Shown here: positions 10,901 through 23,037 of the stretch, in pieces
Layout of the letters: each line of letters begins with the position of its first letter
Numbering within the stretch: the stretch's first letter is position 1
Assembly: GCA_030490835.1 (NCBI GenBank)
Contig: CM059975.1
Coordinates: forward strand, 6,723,579-6,787,578
Source: Annona cherimola
Taxonomy: Eukaryota > Streptophyta > Magnoliopsida > Magnoliales > Annonaceae
DNA length: 64,000 bases
Direction of reading: 5' to 3'
The notes under the pieces: model-generated
What the model was told of the DNA's origin: nothing
The model's database searches: none
The model's input: only the letters and a program-made list of their open reading frames with translations
Translations under genes and position numbers: made by a program

Positions 10901-12833
10901 ATAGATGTCATCCATGATAGATATTAAGGATATAATTGTAGCTGTCATCCTTCTGGCTCGGGAATAATGTGGCTCATAATACACTCCTAATATCCAAAAG
11001 TAGCATTCCGCCAATCTGTCTCGAATGAATGGTAGCTTTGTTGCAAAATCATTCTCCTTCCACCATCTGTCAAGCAATGTGATGATGTTATTAAATCACG
11101 TTCTGGAGAAAAATAATAAAAACACAACAAATCACTGGTCCGTTAAGCTGGGAATCTTTGTTTGTGGTTTATTTCACTTGGAGCAAAGGCTAAAAAACAT
11201 ACCTTGAGAGTTCACTTAGCTCTTTCTTATGCAATGCTTGCAAAATGTTAAAATCCAACTTTGCAAACTCCAGGAGTAAATCAGTTCTCCGTTCCTCTTG
11301 TTGGTAGATAGAGATGAAGAGTCTTGACTGAAGCCTCTCAATGCGCTTGAGGAGGGGTGTGTCCAATGCAAGCTTTACAAGTTCTGAAAGGGGAGAGCTC
11401 AAATGGGGCAACATGGACTTCAAGTTCTTGGTGGTGAAATCAATAGCTTCATCCAAAATGCTCTCATCATTTGTGCGAAAATATGCTGCTTCATACAAGC
11501 TCAACAATCCTCTTACGTCGTCTCTTAACGCTGCCTTAAACTCCCCATTCTCCCCTTTAAACTTTTTAAACACATCTACTTTTGACAATCGTAAAATATT
11601 TTAGACGTAAAACATAGATATTCTTATAAGGGAAATGTCTCAATAAATATTTCAATTGAAATTGTTGATAGTTAAAACTGCAATCACAAGTATGACTAAG
11701 TGGAAATAATCTTCTTATTTGTAGACTTTTCTTGAATACTGTCTAGCAACATTTAGTATTTCATCCAGATGAGTAGGTGAATGTAATCACCGCAAGAAAA
11801 GTTGTCACTAGTGGCGGATCATGACTTTTGGCGAGGAGGCAATTTCAGAAAAATGGTTCCAATTGCTATTCAAGGGGTGCAACCATCGCAATTTTATCTA
11901 TATTTAGAAAATGTTTTCATAGTTTCAAGGGATATTATAATTTTTAATTTCAGCCTTCATGCAGATCCGAATGAATGATACCACGTTCTTTGTATCTGCA
12001 TGTAACAGCTAGCCAAGCAGCAGAATTTCTGCTACAAATAATATCACCGAATTGAGCAGCCATTTTTATGGTTACATTTAAGTCTATGCAGCCAGAATTA
12101 TTTTATATATGTTCTGTTGCATTTTAAGGAACTTTGTGGTAGTGAATTAGACTTACCAGATGATTCATTATAACCTTCTTGTCTAAGCAGCCTGAATCTT
12201 AGAGCCACAACATGAAGATCATCGTCATTATCATTATTTCTTGCATTGTGGATCCTATCTAATGCATTTTCAATCTCTGCCCCAAAGTGGTAGCCTACAC
12301 CTAGCCTTTGGATTTCATTGATCAACTCCAATTCTTGACGAGCACCACTAGCATCTTGCAGCATCTTCTTCACTTCTTCCTTCAGCCTTTTAGCCCTTTG
12401 TTGGGTCAGCGCATCAACCTCCTGTGTCACAAGTAAACCAACCTAACATAAGAGAAACACCAATGATTTTTTTTGAGAATAAACACCTATGGTTTAAAAC
12501 AACATGGACAAAATATTGGAGATTGCTGAAGCCTAGGGAATGGCGTAACAAAATGCATGCAGTTGTGTTTTTTTTTATTTTTTATGGGCATGCAGTTTTA
12601 TTTGATGTAGGTGGGAAATAGTTTAATATGGTGATAATGATGAACAGAAATGCAACACATAGCATTGATTTACGACTTGCCATTTCTTCAAGTTGCATTA
12701 CAGCGAATCGATCACCCCAAACACTAGGATGGAAATTTGGTGATGCGCGGCCGATCTCCTTCTTAGTACCAGTAGCCTTGGGAGGTTGTCTAATGGGGGC
12801 ATCGGAGTGGCCATTGCCAGATATAAGTGCCAT
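7954..12833 (-). CDS. TPS: Terpene synthase, TPS-a type (copy 2), complete seven-exon gene
   Basis: Predicted sesquiterpene synthase (farnesyl diphosphate cyclisation, cytosol). Exons (minus strand): 12833-12702, 12421-12157, 11578-11203 (376 nt), 11066-10848 (219), 10714-10576 (139), 9385-9137 (249) and 8247-7954 (294 with stop). They sum to 1674 nt, 557 residues, usual for TPS-a, and the sizes of exons 3-7 fit the family. Visible motifs: R(A)x8W (R29 to W39), RDR at 273-275, DDIYD at 310-314, and a complete NSE/DTE motif D454-D-I-N-S-x3-E462 assembled across the exon 6/7 junction. No frameshift or internal stop, so it looks functional. Exon 6 needs acceptor TAG before 9385; the alternative AG seven bases later breaks the phase. 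Exon 2 may start 21 nt earlier (12442, after a better pyrimidine tract), giving 564 residues. Intron 5 (1.2 kb) and intron 6 (0.9 kb) hold repeats. The product cannot be predicted from sequence alone. Confidence 0.92.
8500..8697. mobile_element. CACTA-like end in TPS copy 2 intron 6
   Basis: Ends GTCTTTTTGTAGTG at 8697 and carries a TTTTGGCAACAAAATTATCA block with inverted similarity to nearby sequence. No matching left terminus is seen. Confidence 0.35.
9985..10245 (-). mobile_element. Possible SINE-like insertion in TPS copy 2 intron 5
   Basis: On the minus strand, a GTAGCACTCAGCACCACGG stretch (A-box-like) is followed about 45 bp later by GGGTTCAAGTTCC (B-box-like), reminiscent of tRNA-derived SINEs. 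The B-box match is imperfect and no clear target duplication was found. Confidence 0.25.
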
Positions 12834-13190
12834 AATAGGATTTGAAGGTAGCTAAGGTCTGCTAGGAGGGTGAGGAATGTGTTGAACAGGTGTTATAGTT
12901 TCAAGCACTTGGGCTACAAGGTGTATATGTATAGGATTGGGGCATTGCAAGCTAGCTATTTGGATATTTGCACGTAGCCCCCCACAACTGCCAATCACCT
13001 TCTAGATGTTTTTTTTTTTTCTTTGCCATGTCCTCTTGATGAAAACGAAAGATGGGCATGAGGAAAATGCGGATATGCATGCAAGCTATCTGTAGCAAAG
13101 AAGACGTGGGCTGTTAATATTCGTTTGTTGAAGGATAATTAACAACAACGAAATGAATACTTCCTGTTCTAGAAATGTTGACATTTTTGT
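12834..13190 (-). promoter_or_regulatory. Upstream region of TPS copy 2 with TATA-like box
   Basis: A TATA-like stretch (CTATACATATACACC on the minus strand, 12920-12934) lies about 90-100 bp upstream of the ATG. The block to about 13190 is repeated at 22675-23250 next to a broken exon 1, where the box reads CTATATATACACGCC. The first 80 or so bases upstream of TPS copy 1 are also similar, but no clear TATA is seen there. The promoter role is inferred from position. Confidence 0.4.
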
Positions 13191-14567
13191 GCCAAATTTC
13201 AAGCATATCAAAACCCGTTTTCACTTATTAAGGAGACTTGTAGGCCATTAATTAACATGCATGTATGTGTTTCAACTGAAATAGATGAAGCCTTTTTTAT
13301 TTGGTTAATCTTTAGCCTTAATTATTATTTGTTTACTTAAAAGTTCTAGCAAAGAGTAACTTGTCTTTGATTTATAGAGCATATTTAAAAAATGCTTAGA
13401 CTTTTTTGGCCCCCTTGAATGGTTTGATTTCTGCGCGTTGAAGTAGGGATTTGCGTACCGGCCTAATTCAAAAACTTTCGAACAACTAATGCTTTTTAGG
13501 CGTTTGAGTTAAGGTTTCTCGTTTTAACATGCAGGTAAGGTTTCCCTCCAAACTGCGTAGCCAAGTGCATTTTTTCAAACTTAAAATTCTTAAATATAGT
13601 CACGAATTTTTATTGTAATTTCTTTTATACTCTGAATTTTCAATAATTTTTCCTATACCCAAAAATTTTCTCTAAAAATTCTCCTCTATCTATGCTATTA
13701 ATGTCAGTTAGTGACTATCATTAACACATGTGAAATTGCTAATATACGTTTACTGATGTACGGTATTGTGGCATCCTTTTTATTGAAAAAATCAACTTTG
13801 GTATATTACTTTCATTTTTTATATATGGCTAATGATTTTGTAAAAGTTCGATCATCCCAACTTTACTTTTCTTATTTGCAAGAGTACATTAATCATTTTA
13901 TACATGTATTAACATAAGTTGCTAACGAACTCTAACAGCATCAGTATGCAAGAAATTTTAGGAAAGTTTATAAGTACAGGAAGAATTATTAAAAATATAT
14001 AGATATATAAAGAATTATAGTTAAAATTCGTGAATATATCTAGTAATTTTTTTTTTTTTTTTAAAAACTTCTCCTTCAAAAAGTAGTGAGCTTTACGTCA
14101 AAAAAAGTAACGAGTTTTTTGAGTTAGTTCAGGAAGCTCTTTCAATACATAGGAATTATATATAGTAAAAGTTGAAAAAGGAAGTGTGATCGATATCTTT
14201 TGCACCCGTGTTTCGAAAGGTAAAGGTATAATTTCTGTTATTTTTTTAATTAATGAAATGCGTTTTGCACCCATGTTCAAAACACTTTGTGTGTATGTGT
14301 TTTTGGTTATCAGTTTTTTTGAACGCATGCATGTTCAATAGGTATTTTCTTTAATGAAAAAAATAGGTATATATTTTTATTATTAAAATAATTTTACAAT
14401 TTCCATCACTAGAGAAAATGGTTATTGGTGGACAGTTATGTAGTCTGTATGTTCTATCTGAAAAATAACTTAAATATCTTTATTTTGTTCTATCATTTTT
14501 ACAACTACATTATTGCTCCTCCACAACATAAGACAAATGCTCTCCTTCTAAGATCAAACCTTAATCA
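13190..14567. other. Intergenic, no gene seen
   Basis: AT-rich sequence upstream of the TPS copy 2 promoter, with short ORFs only (up to 76 residues, none recognised). It has no counterpart in duplication unit B. Confidence 0.6.
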
Positions 14568-14575
14568 CCCCGCAA

Positions 14576-15295
14576 TAGGAGTGAGAATTGGGGTGGGTTG
14601 ACTCATGACCCGGTTTTGACCCGACTTGTTTTTGACCAGGTAAAATCAATATATTTTTGACCCGGTATAAAGATAGAGTAGAAATTTTGACCCGAATTTA
14701 AAAATATGATTGGGGTAGATCGACCATGCCCCGACTTGCCCCACGTATATTAATTTATTAAAAATTATAAGCCTATGTTTAACTCTTATTATTTTCTTTC
14801 AATTTTTTCACTTTTTTATAATCAACTTTATTAACAATAAAAGAATCAATTTATTCAGAAAAAAATATATGAATCAATAAAAAGAATTTGTACATATATA
14901 ACTCTTATGTATAATTGTATATTAACCTATTTTAATAAATTTATACTATATTTTTATGTTTTGTTTTCTTAATTATGTGTTTTTTAATAATTAATGAAAT
15001 ATCGAAACATATAATATTTAAATTAAAATACATTTAATAGATATATAAATTCTTAAAATCATCTTATTTGACATGTATTTTTTACTCGATCCGATATCAA
15101 TCCGAAGTTTTTCCCGGAACTTATTAAAAAAAAGTGAGGGTCAAACCAATATTATCCTGACCCGGGATAAAAAGAGGGTCAAACAAACATTGTCCCTACC
15201 CATTGTAAAAAGATGGTCAAAATCAATTTTTAAAAAGTAATGTTATGGTTGGGCGAACCCTTGCCCGGTACGGCCCGCCCCGATTCCCACTCCTA
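14576..15295. mobile_element. hAT-type non-autonomous element, family G, copy G4
   Basis: Terminal inverted repeats of about 20 bp begin TAGGAGTGAGAATTGGGGTG on the left, and the right end is the inverse of TAGGAGTGGGAATCGGGGCG. An exact 8-bp target duplication CCCCGCAA lies at 14568-14575 and 15296-15303, the hAT signature. Sub-terminal GACCCG/CGGGTC motifs are repeated. No transposase ORF. Confidence 0.85.
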
Positions 15296-15399
15296 CCCCG
15301 CAAAAAAGTGGCGGGATGTATATTAACTGGGTTATGTTCATGGCCGTATATGTCAAATTAAGTTAAATATTTAATGAACTACAACAGAACTAATATTTT

Positions 15400-15705
15400 G
15401 TAACATATTTTTAGTGACGCACTTAATAATTTTTGTTTGAAAAGTTCTATTTAGTGACATAAACAATTTTTGTCCTTAAAAATATGCTTTAATGACATTA
15501 CTATAATAAATATTATAAAAAATTACTTTGAATGGAAAAATTTGTTACTAAAAGTATGATTTTTAGTGACAAATTCTAACAAATTCAAAAAAAAATGAAC
15601 GAAAGCCTTTTGTGACCAACTTATAGTAACTTGGTTATAGTAATATTGTAATGCAAATTAATGCATACATTGACAAGTTTTTGTGTCGTTTATTTCCTTG
15701 TAGTG
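15400..15705. mobile_element. CACTA-like (CMC/EnSpm) element end
   Basis: Ends TTTATTTCCTTGTAGTG at 15705, the inverse of the CACTACAAGRAAA terminus of plant CACTA elements. It is preceded by sub-terminal repeats of TTTTTAGTGAC type. The other end was not found. Confidence 0.45.
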
Positions 15706-18236
15706 ATGGAAGGTTCAGAAACCGACCTAGCTACAAGTGATAAGTGTGTATATATATATAGTTATTAAATGGTACATGCGATTATTAATATTATCAAATG
15801 AACATAAAAAAATCATAAAAAAGCATCGCGAATGCTAATAATTGGTACCGACCAAGATGCAAAGTAGGTAACAATGTAACATTTGTGGCTATCGAGCATG
15901 CCAGCAGAGACACGAGCTGTGGAGGGAGATTCTAGAATTGTCTGTTTTAGAAATGAATTAAATTGCATCTCATGAAATGTTATATTTTGGTGCTGACATC
16001 CGTCGCACGTGAAACACCCAGAAACCGTACATAAAATCTCTTCCATGGAAAACTACTATTTTTGATATTTTATGATTAATAAAAAAAATTATTTCATTTA
16101 TTATATTCAATATGGCTGTTTAGATAAGAGACAAAATTTCATCAAAATCAACATGATTGATTTGCCTAAAAATATACGTTCATGTATGAATAATGAAAAA
16201 TACTTAGATCAATTAACATATCTATTGCAATATAATAATGCTTTAAAAATTCATTTATCTGCATAATATTTTATATGTTAAAAATATAATTTTAAAATTA
16301 ATATTTAACATTAAATCATTTTATTATATTGATTTAATACATTTATAGAAGAGATCATGTATAGTAATACTAGACAAATAAAAAAATTACATAATAATAT
16401 GAATTATACTAAATATAATGGACAAAGTAAATTGTTTATCAAACATTAAAATATTAATTAAAAATAAAAAGTTACAAATCAAAGTATTTCATAGAAGGAA
16501 AGCCTTTCTTGTATTAGATTTTAAAGGGCTTGGCCTTTTCCATGTAATCCTCTTTAATTTTAATATGTTGATGATTTATAAAAAATCACTCCATACATTA
16601 TATTTAACATCATTTGTTTAATTAAAGACTAAGTCTTATCTAAGTTAAATATGCACTTGGGTGACATTTGCTTAAAAATATATGTTTATGTGTAAACTAC
16701 TAAAAATATTGGATCCATTTACATATGCATTAGATGTAACAATATTTTATAAAATTATTTAATCCAAATAAGAATTATATTTTATATGAATTATATATTA
16801 AAAATTCAATTTTAAGATTAATATTTAATATTAAAGTATTTTATCATATTAATTTTACACTTTTATAGATGATGCTCATATACAATAATAGTATAAAAAA
16901 GAAATTTTTTTAATAATAATATAAATAATTATAAATATAATTGATGAAGTAGATTTTCAATTATAAAAAGGTGTAAAGGTGAATAAGATTGCATTGGAGA
17001 TAAATTTAGTACAAGTGGATCTTGATTTAAACAATGCATGAGGATTGATGTCCTAAAAAAAATGCACCAAGTCATGTATGGTGGGGTAATCCACCACAAG
17101 CTTTACGGATAAATTTTTAGCAATGAATCCCTTCCCCCTTACATATCGTAACCTAAGGGAGTTGGAATAGGTCCTTCCTTTCTGCCAGGATAAAAAAAAA
17201 AAAAAGATGCACGAGGATGTCGAGCCATCACCACCAGTCAAAGGTTAGGCCCCACCCAGCAAAGCACGTGTCCGGCAGACCAGCATGCTTTTCGATCGAG
17301 GTGCAGGCAAGACAGGCATGCATCCACGTGTTCTTAATTTATTTTATTTTCGGTATAATAATGCTAACATTTTGCAATATGAGAATAATCAACGATTAAT
17401 TTTTGTTGCAAAAGATATTAATTAGTGCACTAATAACTAATTAAAAACTTTTCATCACTGAGTTAATTATTTGGGAAACCACAGTGCAATATTACAATTT
17501 TTTTTATTACATTAAGTGCTGGAGGTTAGGGTTGAACTCTCAACCAAGTGGCAACATGCCACTATGTGTTATAATTGGGGCAATCCCATAGACACAAAAT
17601 CACAATTAATTGTATTGATAAATTGCACGCCTAATTCCAAGATGGAATTGATGTGATTTTGATATGCATTTAGATATGGTGTATTTTATAAAGAGCTTTG
17701 ATCATTTGCGCCTTGCAAAATTTTTTTTTTATCCGGACGTAGCCTTCGCCTATATTCTATTTCTTGTGAAATTTAACAATTTTTTAAAAATTATTTAGCT
17801 CATTTATCTGTCTGTTTTATTCATTTTAAAAATTTAAAAGAAAATATTAAATAAATTTTAAAAATGATCAAATTTCACTCAGAAAAAAGTAAAGAAAAGG
17901 ATCGCATATGAATAAATTTTATTTTTTTTCAAAAGCAGAGGTACCAATGCTGTCATTTGCGAGAATAAAAAAAAATGTCATTTGCATCCAGTCACAAATG
18001 ATAACAAAATAACTACATGCCGCCCCTAGCAGTACCAAGGCACTTACCTGTTGAATGAGTATATGATGCTTTTCTTAGACCAAAACTCATTATAGTATTT
18101 TTCATTATCAAAGTTAATTTTATTATTTTTTATTTTTATATGTTTATTTGTGATTGTAAAAATCATCTTTATAAATTTATATAGGTCATGGTAATGAAAT
18201 CTTTTTAGAGTGATATGAAGTTATGAACAATCATAA

Positions 18237-20584
18237 TATAACGCCCCGACCTATGACATATTTATACATAAGTTTGTCATAGAATTTCATGTTAGGAATC
18301 TTTTGAAAAGTGGTGAAGTCCATAATTTAACTTACATTTATGCACTAAGCAAAAATAAAGTGATCTAAATTTTTTTTCTTATACATATCTATAAAAATTT
18401 CGGCAGCATCCCGTCTGTAACTAGGACATTTCCTAACTACAAACAATTACCATATAATTCTTTACATCAAGAAATAACCTGTAACACTTCATTATAACCA
18501 CAAACACCTTCTTTTCTTCACAAATTCATTATAGTCACACCAAACACCCCTACTCCAATATTATTCATCTTACATCATCCATACATCCATACAATTCACA
18601 CAATATAACTGAATTAATGCTACAAATATCTTTCACGTCATGCACACAAATTATATATATATATTTTACACATATCTCAAAATCTAAAGAAAATCTAGCA
18701 CTTCTAAAGTTTCTCTTATTACAAATCACACTCAACATACATAAGAGCCTCATATGACTCTTCACCTCACTGCCCTTCTACTCAGTGAAGTCTCTATTGC
18801 TCTTGAAATCAAAATACTCTGCAGCCGTTTAATAAAATCGGTGAGTTCGAAGAACCCAATAAGCAAGCGTTGTTAACAGGAAAAAACATGTAAAACTCTA
18901 TAGATTATCATATATGCATGAGGATGAAATCCAATCACAACATGCATCATTCAATGGCATAGTTTCCTTTATGGCAGGTGACACTTATCAAGAGATCACC
19001 CACTCTCATATGTCGGACGCACCGACTAGGCAACGTCAAGGACGAACAACCTGTCCAATTACAACCTTGGCGAAACCTTACATTCATTTCCATGCATAAA
19101 TCACATTTACAATCATGATCAAAGGCATTTATGTCATAAAAGGAGTTTATTAAGCTAATTGGAAAGAAAAGGCTCGTTTCCAAAAGTCAAGTTTCGAAAG
19201 CATTGCCTTAACAACATGAATATATATAAATAAAACAAATAGGGTAATGGCCATTCCCAAAGATTTTTCTTAATGTTTGTATAAAATTTAATTAGCACAC
19301 CTAAAAATTGACTTGATTTGCACACATTTCTAAGGAAACGCATAATGACATAACATGAACATTTGTTGTAATAACCTTTCTCAAGAAAGTAACGAAATAG
19401 AAATTTTATCACAATAAATTATTGAATTTGAAAAGTTTACTTACCTTAAAGTCTCAGGTTGTGTCTTGCACTTTCTCTTTCCCTTTTCCTATCAAAATTA
19501 GCAATTTTGGCTAAGCATTGACTTAAATCATCATGTATTGCATTCTAATTTTAATGGTTACGGATGCACTGATTTGAAAGCTAATAATAATTTTTTTATC
19601 CATTAAGTGCCTACTTAAGATACATATGTTAGACATATTAAAATCTATCAATCATTCTTATGTTGTGTGAATTTGTTACCCACTAATTTCACGTAAATTT
19701 TCGACACTCATACCCTACCTACAACTTAGCATTACAACTCCACAAATTTTTCTTTTATATTTTTAACACTCCAAACATCTTAAAATTTATCCATAAATAA
19801 TGTTTAAATCAAATACTCCAAAAGCCCCATGTTTAACCCACGTTTTTGGGGCTGCCCACTTTCCACGGGTCATGAAAAATTCTAATTTTTCTCCTTTTTA
19901 CCTAAAATTGGGCATATTAATTTATAGCTAATACATCCTAATAGCATTTGCAACTATTATATCATGATTTGGAACAAGAAAATTTGGATACACTACTCTT
20001 GAATTTTTTGATTTCACACTTGGATTGATTTTAGCCTTCAATTTTCATGATTTAGGTTCCAAATATCCTCTTATCCACGAATTTATCGAAAGCCCCATGA
20101 TTTTTCGGCTATTTTTGGATATAAAAATAAAAATCCTATCTATTTCAACTCTTGGATCCTTAAATAACTAAATCTACTATCCAAATTGGTGTAATTTACT
20201 TTCATACATGTTTATCTAAGGTATTTTAGCAAAATCCATATGTTTATTGCATGATTTGGATAAAAATTAGAAAAACCCAACAAAAAAAACTATTTCTTCC
20301 TTACCTCCGGTGACTTGGGCGGCAGCAATGTGGCAGCGGGCTTGGGCAAGGCGACGGCGGGCTTTTCCTCTCTTTCCTCTCCTTCTTCTTCCTTCTCCTC
20401 CTCTTTCTTTCTTCTCCTCCTTCTCTCCTTCCCTTCCATTTTTTTTTCTCCCACTGCTCTGTTTCGAGAGCATCCCGAGCTCCCTCTTACCCCATCTTAA
20501 ATGGTTTTGGCGCTCTGCATGTGCACCAAAAACGTGCACATGCTGCAGCATATTAAATTTTTTTTAACCGGACCGGGCCCTACA
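18237..20584. mobile_element. Probable solo LTR (about 2.35 kb) with TSD CATAA
   Basis: Starts TATAACGCCCCGACC (first dinucleotide TA in place of the usual TG) and ends CGGGCCCTACA. The 5-bp CATAA is duplicated exactly at 18232-18236 and 20585-20589. The same locus is uninterrupted in the paralogous copies at about 24665 and 30645, which act as empty sites. The interior has no retrotransposon ORF; the 61-94 residue ORFs near 20.3 kb are low-complexity CT-rich sequence. Confidence 0.75.
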
Positions 20585-20710
20585 CATAATTAAATATCAA
20601 ATTATGGGTTCCCACTGCCACGCCGGCACACAACCCACCATAAGCATCGAATTCACCGTTCTTGTCAACTAGAGTGAAAAGTCTCAAACGAGGACCTCAA
20701 AGGTAGTCTT

Positions 20711-21462
20711 GACTAGGAGTGCAACTCGGGTTGATTTGGTTCGAGTAGTGGTTTATCCTACCCGTACCCTATTTGTAAAAGGCCTACCTTATTCTACTCA
20801 TTTGTCAGTTCGGTTTCTTGTATACCTTACCCTACCCATTATCCATAGTGTCGGTTCCAATTTTGATTCCAAATCAGTTCCTTTAATACTTAAATACAAT
20901 ATTCTTTTTAAAATTTTTATGTTATTTTAGATAATGTAAAATAATACTCATTTATGTTTTAAAATCATAAGTACATATATTATTGTTTATATTATTATAT
21001 AAAAATATGAAGTATAGACCATCATGACCTAATCATTAAAACTATTAATATATTATAATCGTAAGTCACAAGTGCATTTATAAGAGTTTTTCGAAAGTTA
21101 ATGACGTATATATAAATACCCGAACTAGTTTTATACTTCACAAGGTACAAAATTCATTTAAATTTAAAATTGTTAAAATATGTGTGCAAATAAAATGTCA
21201 AAGACAAAGCGTAATACATATTATATAATATATATTATACACATATATAATTATGCACCTAATTAATTACCCATATAAGTACCTATTTGGGTCGGTTTTG
21301 GGTACCCAACGCGGCTACCTTACCTATACTCTATTTGAAGAAGCAGGTAATAATTTGTACCTTACCCATACTTATGATTAATATTTTCTACCCTATCCGA
21401 CCCAAATTAGCGTCGAGTTGATGGGTATCCATGAATACCCTACTCAAGTTGCACTCCTACTC
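20711..21462. mobile_element. Family G-like hAT-type element in duplication unit A
   Basis: The left end TAGGAGTGCAACTCGGGTTG faces the right end CAAGTTGCACTCCTA. The body repeats short CGGGTA/TACCC motifs. Flanks resemble (G/C)TCTTGAC on both sides when units A and B are compared, about 8 bp, consistent with hAT. It is also present in unit B. Confidence 0.65.
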
Positions 21463-21879
21463 CTCCTGACTCGGGGGTAGAAGAGTCCGCCTCAACCGTA
21501 CATGAATACGTCGGCGTTAGTAAGGAGATTTAAGGGACGTGGGAGAGGTAAGCTGGTCAAGGTACAAATTTTATTCTAAAATCATTTATGGAGAAGAATA
21601 CGATATGCATGATTTTGAATCTAAATAAATATGGAGAAAAATAAGAGGTACAATTTTCATAAACCAGGCGTCTTGCTAATTTAGTGACAAAGCATATGTT
21701 ACATAAAATTATCATATAAATAAAGATATAACGCTAACATTTGTAATTTGAATACAATTTTCATAAACCAGGCGTCTTACTAATGTAGTGACAAATCATA
21801 TGTTACATAAAATTATTATATAAATAAAGATATATCGCTAACATTTATAATTTGAAAAACATGGGTAGTAATATAGAAA

Positions 21880-22276
21880 GAAGTGATCTTGTTAGCTCGG
21901 GTTAAACAAATGTTTCGCTTAGCACACCTAAAAAAACTCATTTACAACACTTTTTTTTATTTTTTCTCCGTATACTTGTTTATCTAATTATATTTAACAT
22001 ATAAACCAAAATTTATCTTTTCAAATATATGTGTATATTTTTTTGAGATTTTTAAAAATAGAGGTATTTTAAAAACATATATACATATCAATCTTTAAAA
22101 ATCTCAAAAAAATATATACACATATCCAAAAATGGTAAATTTTAGCTTATATATTAAATACATTAAGACAAACAAGCGTGCAAAGAAAAAAATTAACAAA
22201 AAATTGTTATAAATGAGTTTTTTGAGGTGAGCTAAACAAGATATTTGCTTAGTCCGGGCTAATAGAATCATTTTTC
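21880..22276. mobile_element. Foldback MITE of family D, copy D2, inside duplication unit A
   Basis: Two long arms are inverted copies (AGTGATCTTGTTAGCTCGGG on the left, its counterpart near GGGCTAATAGAATCA on the right) around a TTTTGAGATTTTTAAAAATA core. Unit B holds only the left half at about 26151-26303. Either this copy was complete before duplication and unit B lost half, or the reverse. Confidence 0.6.
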
Positions 22277-22596
22277 AATATATAATACCATAATAATAAT
22301 AGAAGTACACTAACATTTATAACTTGAAAAACATGTGTAGCAATATATATTTATTTATATAATGATTTCTAAAATTATTTACAATAATAACTTAATACTC
22401 TATTTTTAAATTTGTATTTCAATTTTCAATATTAAATAATAAATCTCTATTTATATTATTTATAATATAACACACAAATAAATAATTTTATATGACATAT
22501 GATTTGTAACTAAATTGGTGAGATGCCTGGTTTATAAAAATTTTACCTCTTTTTTTCATTTTTATTTAAATTCAAAATTTATTTATAAAATTTGTA

Positions 22597-22674
22597 CCAC
22601 TAGCCTTGGGAGGACGTCGGCTGGGAGCATCGGAGTGGCCATTGCTAGATATAAGTGCCATAATTGGATTTGAA
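22597..22674 (-). pseudogene. Terpene synthase exon-1 5' fragment (duplication remnant)
   Basis: This matches the first codons of TPS copy 2 exon 1 (about 12765-12833), including the start codon and the stretch encoding SGNGHS-like residues, then continues into the copied promoter. It stops abruptly at 22597, where the first duplication unit ends, and no exons 2-7 follow on the minus strand. It is a truncated, non-coding remnant made by tandem duplication with a breakpoint inside exon 1. Confidence 0.75.
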
Positions 22675-22761
22675 GATAGCTAAGGTATGCTAGGAGGGTG
22701 AGGAATGTGTTGAACATGTGTTATAGTTTCAAGCACTTGGGCTACAAGGCGTGTATATATA

Positions 22762-23037
22762 GGGTGTGTTTGGTTGATAAAAAGTTTTGGGGGTAGAAGT
22801 TGTCAAATTGATAGAAAATGATGTGATATAATAGGAGTAATGATGAAGAGTAAAGAGAATAAAGTTAAAATAGATATGTTAGTTGTATGGGTAGTTGTGT
22901 AAAAATGATTGAAAAGTATGGTAGTTTGTATAGAAAAATGTGAAAAAATAATTAAAAAATAGAGTAGTTATGGAGAGTGAAAAGTTTTGGATTGAAAAGT
23001 TTTAGTTGACATATTTTGGCCCCAAACAAACACACCC
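22762..23037. mobile_element. PIF/Harbinger-like MITE, family E, copy E1
   Basis: The ends GGGTGTGTTTGG and CCAAACAAACACACCC are inverted repeats. The flanking 3-mer ATA is duplicated. It interrupts the copied TPS promoter in unit B; the same promoter at 12834-13190 lacks it, so it inserted after the duplication. Confidence 0.75.

Larger units (their letters stand above)
16370..22590. repeat. Segmental duplication, unit A (distal part)
   Basis: Matches unit B (22597-26530) in order: 16385-17045 to 23257-23905; 17560-18236 to 23925-24660; 20585-21880 to 24665-26150; 22290-22575 to 26303-26535. Differences are a 0.5 kb block (17050-17560) absent from B, the solo LTR, and a full MITE D2. Its proximal part is TPS copy 2 exon 1 plus promoter (12765-13190). 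About 3.2 kb (13190-16370, including the hAT element) lies between and is missing from B. Confidence 0.75.

Noticed and set aside
20267..20567. Charged or Ser/Phe-rich ORFs on both strands
   Set aside because: Low-complexity CT-rich part of the solo LTR; frames on both strands are open only because of composition.
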